Of a stretch of 64,000 nucleotides of DNA, positions 26,142 through 36,222 are shown piece by piece. Source of the stretch: Dehalococcoidia bacterium (GTDB lineage: Bacteria; Chloroflexota; Dehalococcoidia; Lucifugimonadales; Australimonadaceae); NCBI GenBank assembly GCA_022449765.1, contig JAKUPZ010000007.1, positions 26,872 through 90,871 of the forward strand. Reading direction: 5' to 3'. Within the stretch, counting starts at the first letter, position 1. Every line of letters starts with the position of its first letter. The position numbers and the translations under genes are program-made. Below the pieces are notes generated by a model, which was not told the origin of the DNA, searched no databases, and was given only the letters and a program-made list of their open reading frames with translations.

Positions 26142-26199
26142 ATTTGCACGCAGGGAACCTACACGCAGATTTACACTTCGTCAATTAATGCAGGTGTCG

Positions 26200-26228
26200 T
26201 TGACATAGGGTAGTCGTACCCATACACT
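26200..26228 (+). promoter_or_regulatory. Sigma70-type promoter for hflKC-lepA, with internal palindrome
   Basis: TTGACA (26200-26205), 17 bases, then TACACT (26223-26228) is an excellent consensus promoter 30 bases before hflK. Between the boxes lies GGGTA-GTCG-TACCC (26208-26221), a 5-bp inverted repeat placed where a repressor could block polymerase. Confidence 0.7.
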
Positions 26229-26257
26229 CATGTGGTAGCACTATTACTGGAATTTGT

Positions 26258-27316
26258 ATGTACGGCGAACGTAAACCTGAATTTGACCCCGATGAACTAA
26301 TGCGTAACCTCAAAGCTAATTGGGGCGGCATTTTTAGTCGCCTTCCTGGCGGAGGGAACCGCGGAGTTGTTATCGCTGTTATTCTCGTCTTATTAGCTGT
26401 TGCCTGGGCAGCGAGCGGTATCTTTACTGTTGGCCCCGGTGAGCAAGCAGCAACAAGGCTTTTTGGTAAATTTACAGGGACTGAAGGTCCTGGGTTGCGC
26501 TGGTATTACCCTGCGCCTATTGGTGCTCGTAACATCGAGAATGTTCTTGAAACGAAGAGAATGGAACTGGGCTTCAGGAGCAATCCCAGTCGGGATGTCC
26601 CAGTAGAGTCTACGATGATTACCGGTGACTTAAACATTGTGGACGCAAGGCTTGTGGTTCAATATAGAATTTCTGATTTAGAGAAATTCCTATTCCGAGT
26701 TGATGATCCTGGTGATTCTGATCGAGACTCTGCAGAAGGTAGACCAGACGGGAGAACATTAAAAGATGCTACTGAAGCTGCCCTCAGGCAGGTCGTAGGC
26801 CAACGTTCAATCGATGACGTCCTAACTGTCGGGAAAGAAGCCGTCCAGCAAGACACAAGAACACTGCTTCAGGAGTTTATGACTTCTTATAATGCAGGCA
26901 TTCAGATACTTGAGGTTGCCTTACAGGAAGTTACTCCTCCAGATGAAGTCCGTGCTGCATTTGATGATGTCGTTGCTGCACGTTCTGACAAAGAAACTAG
27001 AGTTAACCAGGCTAACGCATATGAACAGGATCGTATTCCTAAGGCTGAGGGTGCTGCCCAGCAGACTGTTCAAAGCGCCGAGGCATTTAAAGCTTCTCGT
27101 GTTGCACAAGCGCGAGGTGAAGCCTCTGGATTCCTCGAAATATTAGAGGAGTATGCGAAATCTAAGGAAGTTACACGCACACGATTGTATTTAGAAGAAA
27201 TGGAGAAAACGCTCTCTGGAGTGGAGATTTTTGTTGTTGATGAGAAGACAGGTGGAGTCCTTCCATTCCTGCCATTGACTCCAGGTGCAGCATCTTCAGT
27301 AGGGGGAGGTTCCTAG
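26258..27316 (+). CDS. hflK: FtsH protease modulator HflK
   Basis: A 352-residue prohibitin/SPFH protein. A short cytoplasmic N-terminus with glycines (LPGGGNRG) precedes one membrane span (VIAVILVLLAVAWAASGIF), then the SPFH domain starting VGPGEQAATRLFGKF, and a coiled coil with QANAYEQDRIPKAEG. HflK and HflC form a ring around the FtsH protease and regulate its access to membrane substrates. The stop is one base before hflC. A strong promoter is just upstream. Confidence 0.93.
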   Translation: MYGERKPEFDPDELMRNLKANWGGIFSRLPGGGNRGVVIAVILVLLAVAWAASGIFTVGPGEQAATRLFGKFTGTEGPGLRWYYPAPIGARNIENVLETKRMELGFRSNPSRDVPVESTMITGDLNIVDARLVVQYRISDLEKFLFRVDDPGDSDRDSAEGRPDGRTLKDATEAALRQVVGQRSIDDVLTVGKEAVQQDTRTLLQEFMTSYNAGIQILEVALQEVTPPDEVRAAFDDVVAARSDKETRVNQANAYEQDRIPKAEGAAQQTVQSAEAFKASRVAQARGEASGFLEILEEYAKSKEVTRTRLYLEEMEKTLSGVEIFVVDEKTGGVLPFLPLTPGAASSVGGGS

Positions 27317-27317
27317 C

Positions 27318-28250
27318 ATGAAACTATTAGCCCCTATTGTGATTTTGATTGTTGCTGCTTTTGTTTTAATTCCTCAAGCGTTTTATAAGGTAGATGAAAC
27401 CGAGCATATAGTACTCACTCGCTTTGGAGAGATTAGAGGTATTGAGAGTAGCCCGGGATTGAAAATGAAAGTTCCGTTTATTGATGTGGCCAATGTCCTT
27501 GATAAGCGTTTACTCCGAGTTGATGTCCCCCGAGCTGGCTTCCCTGATATTCAAAGTCAATTTTTAGATATCGATGCTTATGTTCGATACAGGATTACGG
27601 ATCCTCGTAGCTTCAGAGAAGTACTATCTAATGAGGTAACTGCAGGTGACCGAATCAGTAACCTCGTCGTTGCTGCACTTCGTGAAGAAGTTGGTATGCG
27701 AGACCGTGAAGAGATAATTGGTGGTAACCCTATTGATCTTGCGGATGGAACACAGAAAGTGGAGCCGATCGTTCAAAATGGAGTTTTTGCCAGAGAAGAA
27801 TTGACTAGAAAAGTTAGAGATGTTGCTGATGCACGTGCAAAAGAACAGGCGTTTGGTATTTCTATTGTGGATGTTCGTATCAAGAGAGCTGAATTTCCTG
27901 ATTCAATTGTGGGTACAGTATTTACACGAATGCGCTCAGAGCGTGAAATTCAAGCTAATGCACTCCGTGCACAAGGCGAAGAGCAATATCTCACGAAAAC
28001 AGCTGATGTTGATCGTAGGGTAGAGATAATTGGGGCGCAAGCCGATGAAAAAGCCAACCGTCTTCGTGGTGAAGGAGAAGGACAGGCAATTTCCATCCTT
28101 GCAGAAGCATTAGGGCAAGATCCAGAATTCTTTGCATTTCGACGTAGCTTGCAAGCCTATAGCAAAATTTTGAATGATAGTACGACGTTAGTGCTACCAG
28201 CAGATGCTGATTTATTTAAATTCCTTCTTTCCTCGCAGGGTAGCAAATAG
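27318..28250 (+). CDS. hflC: FtsH protease modulator HflC
   Basis: A 310-residue partner of HflK with a short N-terminus, one span (LAPIVILIVAAFVLIPQAF), SPFH domain (VDETEHIVLTRFGEI), and the HflC-typical block VVAALREEVGMRDREEI. The C-terminal coiled coil carries AQADEKANRLRGEGEG, the family signature. It directly follows hflK and precedes lepA by 34 bases, probably in one operon. Confidence 0.93.
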   Translation: MKLLAPIVILIVAAFVLIPQAFYKVDETEHIVLTRFGEIRGIESSPGLKMKVPFIDVANVLDKRLLRVDVPRAGFPDIQSQFLDIDAYVRYRITDPRSFREVLSNEVTAGDRISNLVVAALREEVGMRDREEIIGGNPIDLADGTQKVEPIVQNGVFAREELTRKVRDVADARAKEQAFGISIVDVRIKRAEFPDSIVGTVFTRMRSEREIQANALRAQGEEQYLTKTADVDRRVEIIGAQADEKANRLRGEGEGQAISILAEALGQDPEFFAFRRSLQAYSKILNDSTTLVLPADADLFKFLLSSQGSK

Positions 28251-28284
28251 ATTTTTGTTTGCCTCGATGCTGTAGAATCAGCAT

Positions 28285-30126
28285 GTGAACTCCTCTTTAA
28301 TTCGTAATTTTTGCATAATTGCTCATATCGATCATGGTAAATCGACACTTGCCGATCGTATGCTCGAGATAACAGGTACTGTTTCTGCACGAGAAATGCA
28401 GAACCAATTGCTGGATACAATGGATCTAGAGCGAGAGCGTGGAATTACAATCAAAGCCCAAGCGGTAAGAATGGATTTGGAGTACCAGCAACAAAACTAT
28501 GAAATAAATTTAATTGATACCCCAGGTCATGTCGATTTCTCGTATGAAGTTTCACGATCATTAGCAGCATGCGAAGGTGCGCTTCTAGTTGTTGATGCTT
28601 CTCAGGGTATTCAGGCGCAGACGCTAGCAAATGTTTACCTTGCACTAGAGCATGATTTAGTAATTATCCCTGTTATAAACAAAATAGACTTACCTGCAGC
28701 TGATCCTGAACGCGTGATAGAGGAAATAGGAACTGCTTTTGGCTTTACGCCTGATGAAGTGCTTATGGTTTCAGCCAAGGCTGGTACGGGCGTAAGAGAA
28801 TTGCTGGAAGCTGTTGTAGATCGAGTTCCCCCTCCTGAAGCTGACGAACAAAAACCTTTAAGAGCACTCGTGTTTGATTCGAAATATGATTCCTACAAAG
28901 GAGTGATGGCATACGTCAGAGTTATTGACGGCGTCGTTAAAGGGACTGATTCAGTAAAGATGATGGCTACTGGCGTTGAAGCCGATTTGCTAGAAGTAGG
29001 CGTTTTTAAGCCTACTATGCAAAAAATACCTCAGCTTGCAGCAGGGGAAGTGGGGTATTTAGCAACTGGACTTAAGAGCGTAGGAGAATGCCGTGTAGGC
29101 GACACGATTACTTTATCTCGCAATGGAGCAATTGAAGAGCTTCCGGGTTATGGGGAACAGAAGCCTATGGTTTTTGCCGGATTATACCCTTCAGATAGCA
29201 GCGAATTTCACGACCTTCGTGAAGCTTTAGAAAGATTGCAAATGAATGATGCTGCACTAATTTATGACCCTGAGAGTTCTCCTGCTTTAGGCCCAGGTTT
29301 TCGATGTGGCTTTTTGGGATTGCTGCATATGGAGATCGTCCAAGAACGACTAGAGCGAGAATATGGAATGGATTTAGTAGTTACTGCACCTAGTGTCGTA
29401 TATAAAGTTACTATGAATGATGGTTCAATCAGAGAGGTTTCTCGCCCTACAGATCTACCTCCTGCAGGGGAGACAGAAAAAGTCGAGGAACCATGGCTAG
29501 AAACTTCATTATTGACTCCCGCAAGATTTGTAGGCCCCATGATGGATTTGATAAATACCAAGCGGGGAGAATTTAAACGCACAGAATATTTGGATATGGT
29601 TGGGGTGAAAATGGATGCTAAAGATTCGGCACCCTCCTCTGATCCACGTGTTGTACTTGAGGCAAATATTCCTATGGCTGAAGTTCTTGTGGATTTCTAT
29701 GATCAAGTAAAAACTCGGAGCAAAGGGTACGCTTCGCTAGATTACTCATTTAACCAATACCGATCAGCCCCATTAGTAAGGTTAGATATTCTTGTAAACC
29801 AAGTATCGGTTGACGCATTATCTTTAATTACGCATCGTGATCGTGCTTACTATCAAGGGAAAGCGTTAGTTGAGCAGCTTAAGAAAGCTATACCTCGTCA
29901 GTTATTTGAAATTCCAATCCAAGCTGCAATTGGCAGCAAAATAGTGGCTAGAGAAACAGTTTCGGCTCTCAGGAAAAACGTGTTGGCCAAATGCTATGGT
30001 GGAGATATCACAAGGAAAAGGAAACTTCTTGAGAAGCAGGCTGAGGGTAAGAAGAGAATGAAGCGCGTAGGGCGAGTTGAGGTTCCCCAAGAGGCATTTC
30101 TTGCAGTGCTTAAGATGGATAGATAA
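28285..30126 (+). CDS. lepA: Elongation factor 4 (LepA)
   Basis: A 613-residue translational GTPase with the complete LepA plan. The GTPase motifs are AHIDHGKST near the start (G1), RGITIK (G2), DTPGHVDF (G3) and NKID (G4). The C-terminal family-specific part includes YKVTMNDGS and the basic tail [16 protein letters not shown]. It binds ribosomes and back-translocates stalled elongation complexes. The GTG start at 28285 gives a normal N-terminus. No separate ribosome site is obvious. Confidence 0.95.
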   Translation: MNSSLIRNFCIIAHIDHGKSTLADRMLEITGTVSAREMQNQLLDTMDLERERGITIKAQAVRMDLEYQQQNYEINLIDTPGHVDFSYEVSRSLAACEGALLVVDASQGIQAQTLANVYLALEHDLVIIPVINKIDLPAADPERVIEEIGTAFGFTPDEVLMVSAKAGTGVRELLEAVVDRVPPPEADEQKPLRALVFDSKYDSYKGVMAYVRVIDGVVKGTDSVKMMATGVEADLLEVGVFKPTMQKIPQLAAGEVGYLATGLKSVGECRVGDTITLSRNGAIEELPGYGEQKPMVFAGLYPSDSSEFHDLREALERLQMNDAALIYDPESSPALGPGFRCGFLGLLHMEIVQERLEREYGMDLVVTAPSVVYKVTMNDGSIREVSRPTDLPPAGETEKVEEPWLETSLLTPARFVGPMMDLINTKRGEFKRTEYLDMVGVKMDAKDSAPSSDPRVVLEANIPMAEVLVDFYDQVKTRSKGYASLDYSFNQYRSAPLVRLDILVNQVSVDALSLITHRDRAYYQGKALVEQLKKAIPRQLFEIPIQAAIGSKIVARETVSALRKNVLAKCYGGDITRKRKLLEKQAEGKKRMKRVGRVEVPQEAFLAVLKMDR

Positions 30127-30129
30127 TTC

Positions 30130-31422
30130 TCAAATTCTATTTGAGAATATGCCTTGGTCTCCCTCGAGGCCCGTTGCTCTTGCTTTTTCTGAAGCAGCAG
30201 TTAAATATTCATCAAATTTGCCCCATACTGGGCTAAACATGCCTGTGTTGTTGTACTGAATGTCGCCTTTTTGGTAATGACTAATTCCATATTTTTCCAT
30301 AGGGAGTTCAATGCATTGGTTTTCTTCTGGATTGCGGAAAGTACACATCGGGTCTCCTCCATCTTCTACAATCCTTGCTTGATCCTCGATCATTTTCCTT
30401 AGCATGATCAATCCTCTATCCATTTCTGTTAACTTTTCTGCTGATCTATCGGTTACTTCACCTTGACCTTCCCATGCGATCATATCTTGACCAATAACAT
30501 GTACAGGTAAATTTTCAACAGGTACTTCGTAAGAAGGAACCGGGGTTTGCTCAGGAACAACAACTTCTTGCCCGGGTGTATAACACTCATAAACTAAATG
30601 CCACGTATGTGTGTCGTCTATTGGGATACGAATTTGGAATTCTTCTAATCCGGGTCTACCAATCAACACTACGTTTGGGAAAACCATAGGATGCCCTGTT
30701 TTCCAGTGAGGAGAGCTTTCATCAAGCCCTTCAATAACACGTCTTTTGATAATACCGTACTCGAACTCCTCGAACCCTATTTTTAAATGATGACGTTTAA
30801 TTGATTCAAATCGATCTTTCATTGCTGGATCACTGATACCTCGTCTTTCCATTGAATACAGACCTAGATGGCCGTGGACATATTCAGCATGAACTTGGTC
30901 TACAGAATTTTCTTGGCATTGAAGCCAATTACAATTCAGGACAGTGGTACCGATTTGACGTAATGCATTTTCGCGAACGAAGATTCCCCATTTAGGTAGC
31001 AACGGAGCAGGGTTAGGGCCAATATACCCCCAGATTAAACCGCCAAGCTCTTCAACTGCGTAGCTATCAATTTTGACGCGCGAAGCAAATGTGGTTTTGT
31101 TAATTTCAGCAGGCATTTCAATACAGTTGCCATTTGAGTCGTATAGCCATCCATGGTAGGGACACCTTAATCCATCTTTTTCAGGAATCCCTAGGCGCAA
31201 GTCTACATTTCGGTGAAGGCATCGCTGGCCAATTAGCCCTAAATTACAAGAACGATCTCTAAATAATGTGAAATTTTCACCTAACAGCCGTATTGATTGG
31301 ACTGGATTTTCTTGCAAGTTCTGAGATGTAGATATTGGATACCAATATCTACGTAATAATTCTCCTATAGGTGTTCCTGGGCCTACTTTTGTTAAACGGT
31401 CATTTTGATCTTGAGTTAGCAT
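30130..31422 (-). CDS. Rieske non-heme iron oxygenase, phthalate/vanillate dioxygenase type
   Basis: A 430-residue oxygenase large subunit. The Rieske centre ligands are C68-H70 (RCLHRN) and C87-H90 (CPYHGW). The catalytic iron site is DQVHAEYVHGHLG with Asp and two His. The single-chain layout matches phthalate 4,5-dioxygenase, vanillate O-demethylase and related enzymes that need only a reductase. No reductase is visible nearby. Hydroxylation or O-demethylation of an aromatic acid or ether is likely. It is downstream of galU by 32 bases on the same strand. Confidence 0.88.
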   Translation of the reverse strand: MLTQDQNDRLTKVGPGTPIGELLRRYWYPISTSQNLQENPVQSIRLLGENFTLFRDRSCNLGLIGQRCLHRNVDLRLGIPEKDGLRCPYHGWLYDSNGNCIEMPAEINKTTFASRVKIDSYAVEELGGLIWGYIGPNPAPLLPKWGIFVRENALRQIGTTVLNCNWLQCQENSVDQVHAEYVHGHLGLYSMERRGISDPAMKDRFESIKRHHLKIGFEEFEYGIIKRRVIEGLDESSPHWKTGHPMVFPNVVLIGRPGLEEFQIRIPIDDTHTWHLVYECYTPGQEVVVPEQTPVPSYEVPVENLPVHVIGQDMIAWEGQGEVTDRSAEKLTEMDRGLIMLRKMIEDQARIVEDGGDPMCTFRNPEENQCIELPMEKYGISHYQKGDIQYNNTGMFSPVWGKFDEYLTAASEKARATGLEGDQGIFSNRI

Positions 31423-31454
31423 AGTACCCTCAATGCATTTGTGATTTAGTCACT

Positions 31455-32315
31455 TTAAAACTTAAGATTTTGTATCCAATCTAACACTTCTGATCGGTAC
31501 AGCGGGTTTTGAAGTGCTAACTCTATACCAGTTTTCATTAGGCCCAAGGGAGTGCCTGCATCGTACCTGTTTCCGTCGAACAAGTGAGTATGTACTGGTT
31601 CCAAATTTGCAAGCATATCAATGGCATCCGTTAGTTGAATTTCTCCTCCACTTCCTGGAGAAATAGATTCAAGGCAATCAAAAATTTTAGGAGAGAAAAT
31701 ATAGGGACCGACAAATGCAAGATTTGTCGGCGCATTATTTTGTTCGGGCTTTTCTATGCACCGGATCAATTTTGTGTCACGTGCGGATATCCGTTCTCCT
31801 TCAACAATTCCATATCTTGATACCTCTTTCCACGGAACTTCAATTACCCCGATAGCATTCCCCAATCTTTTGTAGGCGTCTAGTAATTGCAGGGTTACTG
31901 ATGGTGTTCCGATAAGAATTTCATCAGGAAGGTAGACAATAAATGGTTCAACTCCTACAGCCTGTTTTGCCGTAAGTACAGCATGCCCTAACCCAAGTGG
32001 TGCACTTTGCCTCACTGTGATGATATTAGCCCTATTGGAAATATTTTTTATTTCCTGCAGTCGTGGGTAGGTATGTGAATTTACGGGAGTTTCATGCTCA
32101 TTGCTAAAATCAAAATAATCTTCCAACGCTGCTTTGCCACTTGAAGTAACAATTATAATTTTGTCTACTCCAGCTTCTACGGCTTGTGCTACTGAGTAGT
32201 GTATGACTGGTAGGTCGATTATAGGGAGCATTTCTTTAGGCACAGATTTCGAAATTGGAAGAAACCTAGTTCCCAAACCTGCAGCTACTATTACAGCAGT
32301 ACGTATTTTCATCAC
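31455..32315 (-). CDS. galU: UTP-glucose-1-phosphate uridylyltransferase
   Basis: A 286-residue nucleotidyltransferase. GLGTRFLPISKSVPKEMLPI is the pyrophosphorylase signature and VYLPDE the metal-binding Asp segment; VEVPWKEVSRYGIV and the later FVGPYIF block fit GalU. It makes UDP-glucose for glycans and glycolipids, supplying the epimerase at 10395 and possibly the envelope genes at 52-61 kb. Divergent from an MFS gene. Confidence 0.92.
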   Translation of the reverse strand: MMKIRTAVIVAAGLGTRFLPISKSVPKEMLPIIDLPVIHYSVAQAVEAGVDKIIIVTSSGKAALEDYFDFSNEHETPVNSHTYPRLQEIKNISNRANIITVRQSAPLGLGHAVLTAKQAVGVEPFIVYLPDEILIGTPSVTLQLLDAYKRLGNAIGVIEVPWKEVSRYGIVEGERISARDTKLIRCIEKPEQNNAPTNLAFVGPYIFSPKIFDCLESISPGSGGEIQLTDAIDMLANLEPVHTHLFDGNRYDAGTPLGLMKTGIELALQNPLYRSEVLDWIQNLKF

Positions 32316-32405
32316 GGGGTAGGATAGCAGTTGCCTAATCCATATGCATTTAATAGGTTCGTGCTTCTAGTTGTTATTTGAGGATATTAAAATTAGGCTA
32401 ACTGA

Positions 32406-33581
32406 ATGGTCTCTTTAAAAGATCGAGTGATCTATTTTTTCTTATTTCCATGGGGTCATTTCACGGCGGACTTGCCAGGTGGTGCGCTTTTTATTATTGC
32501 TCCAGCTATAGGTATTGCCTGGGGTCTTACACCTGCAGAAATTGGATTCATCATTACGGCACATGCTATAGGGGCTGGTATTGGTTATTTGCCTTCTGGA
32601 ATAATGGGCGATCGCGTTGAAAGACGTGGGTTAGTTTTATTATTCATGATTGGTTGGGCTGCAATAGGCTATATCGCAGCTTCTTTTTCATGGAGCTACA
32701 GTACATTGATTGCATTGATTGCAATTGCAGGATTTGGCGACGGCGGTTGGCATCCTGCTGCTACGGGCACAATGGTACAGAAAATGCCTACAAAAAGAGG
32801 ATTTGTGCTAGGTGTGCATTTGGTAGGGGGCATATTTGCGGAAGTAATAGGACCTGTTATGGCAGGAGTTTTGCTTACTTTTTGGGATTGGAATGAAGTC
32901 TTAAGGTTATCGGCTACCCCATTACTGATTACATTTATTATATTTTTCTTTGCCTGGCCAAATATTTACCGGACCAAAGATTCGAAAATTTCCTTTTCAG
33001 ATTTTTTCAGCTTATTGATCCCCTGGAAATCAATCGCTGGAATAAACATGATTCTTGTAATGATTTCTTACAGCATGGCTTATATTGCACTTTTGGCAAT
33101 GACCCCTTTATATCTACTTGAATTTCACGGCTATAGTTCAGTTTTTGCAGGATCAGTATTTGCAATAATGATGCTTTCAGGAGGAATAATTGCCCCATTG
33201 ATGGGTAGAATTTCAGATCAATTTAACCGCAAATATGTGAATGCAATCGCGCTAGTTGTAGGAGTATTAGGTCTGTCAATTCTTACCACCGGTAATGGGC
33301 CGTTCATGCTAATACTAGGTGCTACTATTGCGGCTGGTGCTTGGACTGGATTGAGACCTGGTTTATTGGCTGATGCAGTTGAGATTACGGGAAAAAGAGA
33401 ATCAACTTCACTCGGAATAATTTTCGTCTTCATGGATGGTATTGGTGCAATGGGTGCTGTATTAGCTGGATTGGTAGGATACGCTGACCTGCGTTACGCA
33501 TTTGTATTTGCAGGAGTCTTGGCAACATTTTCTGCGTTTCTTTCGATAATTTATTCGATTAAGAGAGAGATATCGGTTTGA
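32406..33581 (+). CDS. MFS transporter (fosmidomycin-resistance-like)
   Basis: A 391-residue MFS protein with about twelve hydrophobic spans. The N-terminal PWGHFTADLPGGALFII block and MGDRVERRG after TM2 suggest the FsrR/NarK-like efflux group; a second half with GRISDQFNRKYV repeats the signature loop. Substrate unknown. It lies alone, followed by the SRP RNA gene, and is unrelated in sequence to the tandem pair at 7.7-10.3 kb. Confidence 0.82.
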   Translation: MVSLKDRVIYFFLFPWGHFTADLPGGALFIIAPAIGIAWGLTPAEIGFIITAHAIGAGIGYLPSGIMGDRVERRGLVLLFMIGWAAIGYIAASFSWSYSTLIALIAIAGFGDGGWHPAATGTMVQKMPTKRGFVLGVHLVGGIFAEVIGPVMAGVLLTFWDWNEVLRLSATPLLITFIIFFFAWPNIYRTKDSKISFSDFFSLLIPWKSIAGINMILVMISYSMAYIALLAMTPLYLLEFHGYSSVFAGSVFAIMMLSGGIIAPLMGRISDQFNRKYVNAIALVVGVLGLSILTTGNGPFMLILGATIAAGAWTGLRPGLLADAVEITGKRESTSLGIIFVFMDGIGAMGAVLAGLVGYADLRYAFVFAGVLATFSAFLSIIYSIKREISV

Positions 33582-33638
33582 AGATCTGCTTTAACCTCTG
33601 ACATTGACCATTAGGCTTTCGCACCCTACGATGTTGAC

Positions 33639-33904
33639 GCCGTGCTAGACGGGGAGTTAGCGGTGCCCTGCACCCGAAAGCCGCTTAGCGGGGTTGAATT
33701 CCTACCTTGAGGGTTAAGCCTGACACCTCTAGTTTGGGAACGGATATTGAGAGCTTGGCCCTGCGCGACAAAGTCCTGTGAACCGCGTCAGATCTGGAAA
33801 GAAGCAGCGCTAAACAGTGCCTTTGAGTGCCGCAGTGAAGCCTGGCTTGAGTTCGAACCCTATAGCTATGTGGAAGTTACTGATTCGAATGGCAGGTGCA
33901 CGGC
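33639..33904 (+). ncRNA. ffs: Signal recognition particle RNA, long (Alu-domain) form
   Basis: About 266 nt. The ends pair (GCCGTGC with GCACGGC). The 5' part, from GTGCTAGACGGGGAGTTAGC to the GTGCCCTG segment, matches the Alu domain of Bacillus-type SRP RNA, and the 3' part ends GGTGCACGG as in that class. Domain IV is at 33787-33808: GTCAGATCT-GGAA-AGAAGCAGC, with the GGAA tetraloop closed by TCT/AGA. Compared with the usual form, C52-G57 has become U-A (compensated), while G49 has become A in the Ffh-binding symmetric loop. ftsY at 60896 encodes the receptor. Confidence 0.93.
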
Positions 33905-33938
33905 ACTAATCTTATAAGGCTATGATTACGGAGTAGAG

Positions 33939-34733
33939 TTGTTTCATCGCTCCCCCAAAAAAAGCCTCGGGCAACATTTTTTAACAGATCGTAATTTACT
34001 TGCAGTAATTGCAGACGCTGCAAGTATTTCCAGCGTCGATACAGTAATTGAAATAGGTCCTGGGAGAGGATCGTTGACAGAAGTTCTGGCAACACGTGCT
34101 AATAGAGTCATAGCAATTGAGCTTGACTCTGAGCTGATAGAGCCTCTAAAAAGCTTGGAGTTTGCGAATGTGAAAATTGTTGAAGGCGATGCTCGTGCAG
34201 CAAACCCTGATGACCTTCTAGGTGAATGTAGTTCCTATAAGCTCGTAGGGAATCTGCCCTATTACGCAGCTTTACCAATAATTCGAAGTTTTTTCGAATC
34301 AACATGCAGGCCTTCACAATCAGTATTCCTTCTCCAAAAGGAAGTCGCGATGCAAATTTGTGCAAGTCCCGGGTCGTATTCACTAGCATCTTTAGGAGTC
34401 CAAATATTTGGGGACCCCAGAATATGCAAAATCGTTAAGCCTGGTTCTTTTTCGCCTGCCCCTAAAGTTACCTCTGCCATAGTTGCAATTGAATCACATG
34501 ATCATTACATCAATCGAATACTTAATATTCCTTTGTTTTTCAAACTCCTTCGGGCAGGTTTTGCAGCACCGAGGAAACAGTTACGAAACTCTATCGCCCT
34601 TGGCCTTTCTATAGAAAACAAAATGTCAGAAGAATTATTGTCATTAGCAAGCATTAATTATCAACGTCGAGCAGAGACACTTTCGATTGAAGAATGGATT
34701 AATTTATATAATTACTGGCGAGAAATGGATTGA
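33939..34733 (+). CDS. ksgA: 16S rRNA dimethyladenosine transferase KsgA/RsmA
   Basis: A 264-residue SAM enzyme that dimethylates two adjacent adenines near the 3' end of 16S rRNA. KSLGQHFLTDRNLL is the conserved N-terminus, EIGPGRGSLTEVL motif I, and NLPYYAA the NLPY catalytic motif. The TTG start at 33939 has GGAG five bases upstream and gives a normal N-terminus. It follows the SRP RNA gene by about 35 bases. Confidence 0.93.
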   Translation: MFHRSPKKSLGQHFLTDRNLLAVIADAASISSVDTVIEIGPGRGSLTEVLATRANRVIAIELDSELIEPLKSLEFANVKIVEGDARAANPDDLLGECSSYKLVGNLPYYAALPIIRSFFESTCRPSQSVFLLQKEVAMQICASPGSYSLASLGVQIFGDPRICKIVKPGSFSPAPKVTSAIVAIESHDHYINRILNIPLFFKLLRAGFAAPRKQLRNSIALGLSIENKMSEELLSLASINYQRRAETLSIEEWINLYNYWREMD

Positions 34734-34936
34734 GTATAGTTATTAATAGAGGAGATGGAGGCTTGCTAATTGACCCTCCATGTGAGCGTTGCGGCAGAAC
34801 GCAAGTTCGCGAAGTTCTTTATTCTTCAGCAGGCCAGCCGCTCCTCCCAACTGAAATTGAAAGTTTGGCTTGGACAGATTATTTATGCGTTTGCGGATCT
34901 GTAAGGCTAAGGCTGGGTAAGAACCCTAACTCTTGA
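34730..34936 (+). CDS. 68-residue putative zinc-ribbon peptide
   Basis: A short frame overlapping the ksgA stop by four bases (TTGA), read as a TTG start. It contains CERCGRTQ and CVCGSVRLRLG, a CxxC...CxC arrangement of a small zinc ribbon. The overlap suggests coupled translation. I do not recognise it. A chance frame is possible, but the paired cysteines in a short coherent sequence favour a real gene. Confidence 0.5.
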   Translation: MSIVINRGDGGLLIDPPCERCGRTQVREVLYSSAGQPLLPTEIESLAWTDYLCVCGSVRLRLGKNPNS

Positions 34937-34987
34937 TCACTTTTAAAATATCTAATCCCAATGCTACAGACTGACCTGCGGAAATAT

Positions 34988-36151
34988 CTATCTATCTGCT
35001 CCTTTGGTACCTAGCACTGCTCCACGCTCTTCAGTAGAAGCATATTCCCAATTAAAATTGGCATTTGTATAGGCTTCTTCGGGCATCAAGCTTTCCAATC
35101 CGCGTGAAGCTAATTCCTCTGCAAATTTTTCGCGTATCCATCCTTCTTCTACAGGATACTCAATTTGATCACGTGCACGATCTTCAACTTTTTCACTATG
35201 ACCAGAAAATTGGGGAAGAGGCGCTAGAGCTAGGTATCTAGCTGGCTCTACGCTGACATTAAAATGCTGATGGAACCATCTATCTGGCGGAGTGAACATA
35301 CTGCCTTCATGCCATGGTGCTATGATTTTTTCTCCACCTTCGGGCCACATAATTGAATAGCCTTCACCCGCAGGGATTACTATAACCCTACCTGGTCCAT
35401 GCCTATGGCCTTTTTTGTAAGTTCCTGGGGGAAAGACCGACATATGGCCCCCCATTTGTGAATTTGGAAATGAGACGTCAACGACATGGCCACCACCACC
35501 TCTTTGCCGATGAGGTACCAAGTCATTCCAAGCAGCCATGTCAGTAAAGAAATTGCCGTACCATGTGGCTCCTCTACCCATAGCAGGAGCTCGTTTTGCA
35601 ACAGCATAGAGTTCTTGTTCGGTAGGTCTTAGGAGCTCTGGGTGCTCGTATGGGTTATCAAAAAAGAAGCCAGGATCAGGTTCCAAAGACATTGCTACTG
35701 GCAAGTAATTATTGTGCAGCATTCGCAAAGATTGATCACCTCTGGCATTTGCGAATTGGCGATATGCTCCCCTAGGAATTAGGAATAGACTCCTTGGGCC
35801 AAATTCAAAACTATGTTTATCAACCCCGCTTGTCCATACTGTTGCAATTCCATGCCCAGAGACAGTGTAAACAATTTCATCTAGTGCGAATTTCATTGGC
35901 GGTGCGCTAGCACCGGGTGGTAACTCAGTTAGGCGAGCTTCTGCCACTCCTTCCATTCCTGATACTTGAATGAAAGCCGCATTACATTCCCTTTCATGCC
36001 AAGGACCTACTTCTATAGTTCTCAAATCTTCAATGAAATAGCCTCTATGGATAGGGACATTTTGGTTTTCCATCCATCTGTCATAGATGAATCGACCATC
36101 ACCGCTTCCTCCACGTGCTATATCGTCTTTTACGTTCGTTTCATCAGGCAT
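34988..36151 (-). CDS. Bicupin protein (gentisate dioxygenase-like superfamily)
   Basis: A 387-residue protein with two cupin folds. The first, around FALDEIVYTVSGHG, keeps the E but has few His; the second has KKGHRHGPGRVIVIPAGEGYS with three His, then WFHQHFN, which looks like a full metal site. The two-cupin plan fits the ring-cleaving dioxygenase superfamily (gentisate, salicylate), but identity to gentisate dioxygenase is not shown. Metal probably sits in the C-terminal cupin. Divergent from ispE. Confidence 0.72.
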   Translation of the reverse strand: MPDETNVKDDIARGGSGDGRFIYDRWMENQNVPIHRGYFIEDLRTIEVGPWHERECNAAFIQVSGMEGVAEARLTELPPGASAPPMKFALDEIVYTVSGHGIATVWTSGVDKHSFEFGPRSLFLIPRGAYRQFANARGDQSLRMLHNNYLPVAMSLEPDPGFFFDNPYEHPELLRPTEQELYAVAKRAPAMGRGATWYGNFFTDMAAWNDLVPHRQRGGGGHVVDVSFPNSQMGGHMSVFPPGTYKKGHRHGPGRVIVIPAGEGYSIMWPEGGEKIIAPWHEGSMFTPPDRWFHQHFNVSVEPARYLALAPLPQFSGHSEKVEDRARDQIEYPVEEGWIREKFAEELASRGLESLMPEEAYTNANFNWEYASTEERGAVLGTKGADR

Positions 36152-36222
36152 TCAAAAGCCTCCCCAAATTTGTACCCTTAGATGCTACATGAAATATCCG
36201 AATTCTGCCGTAAAATGGTGAA

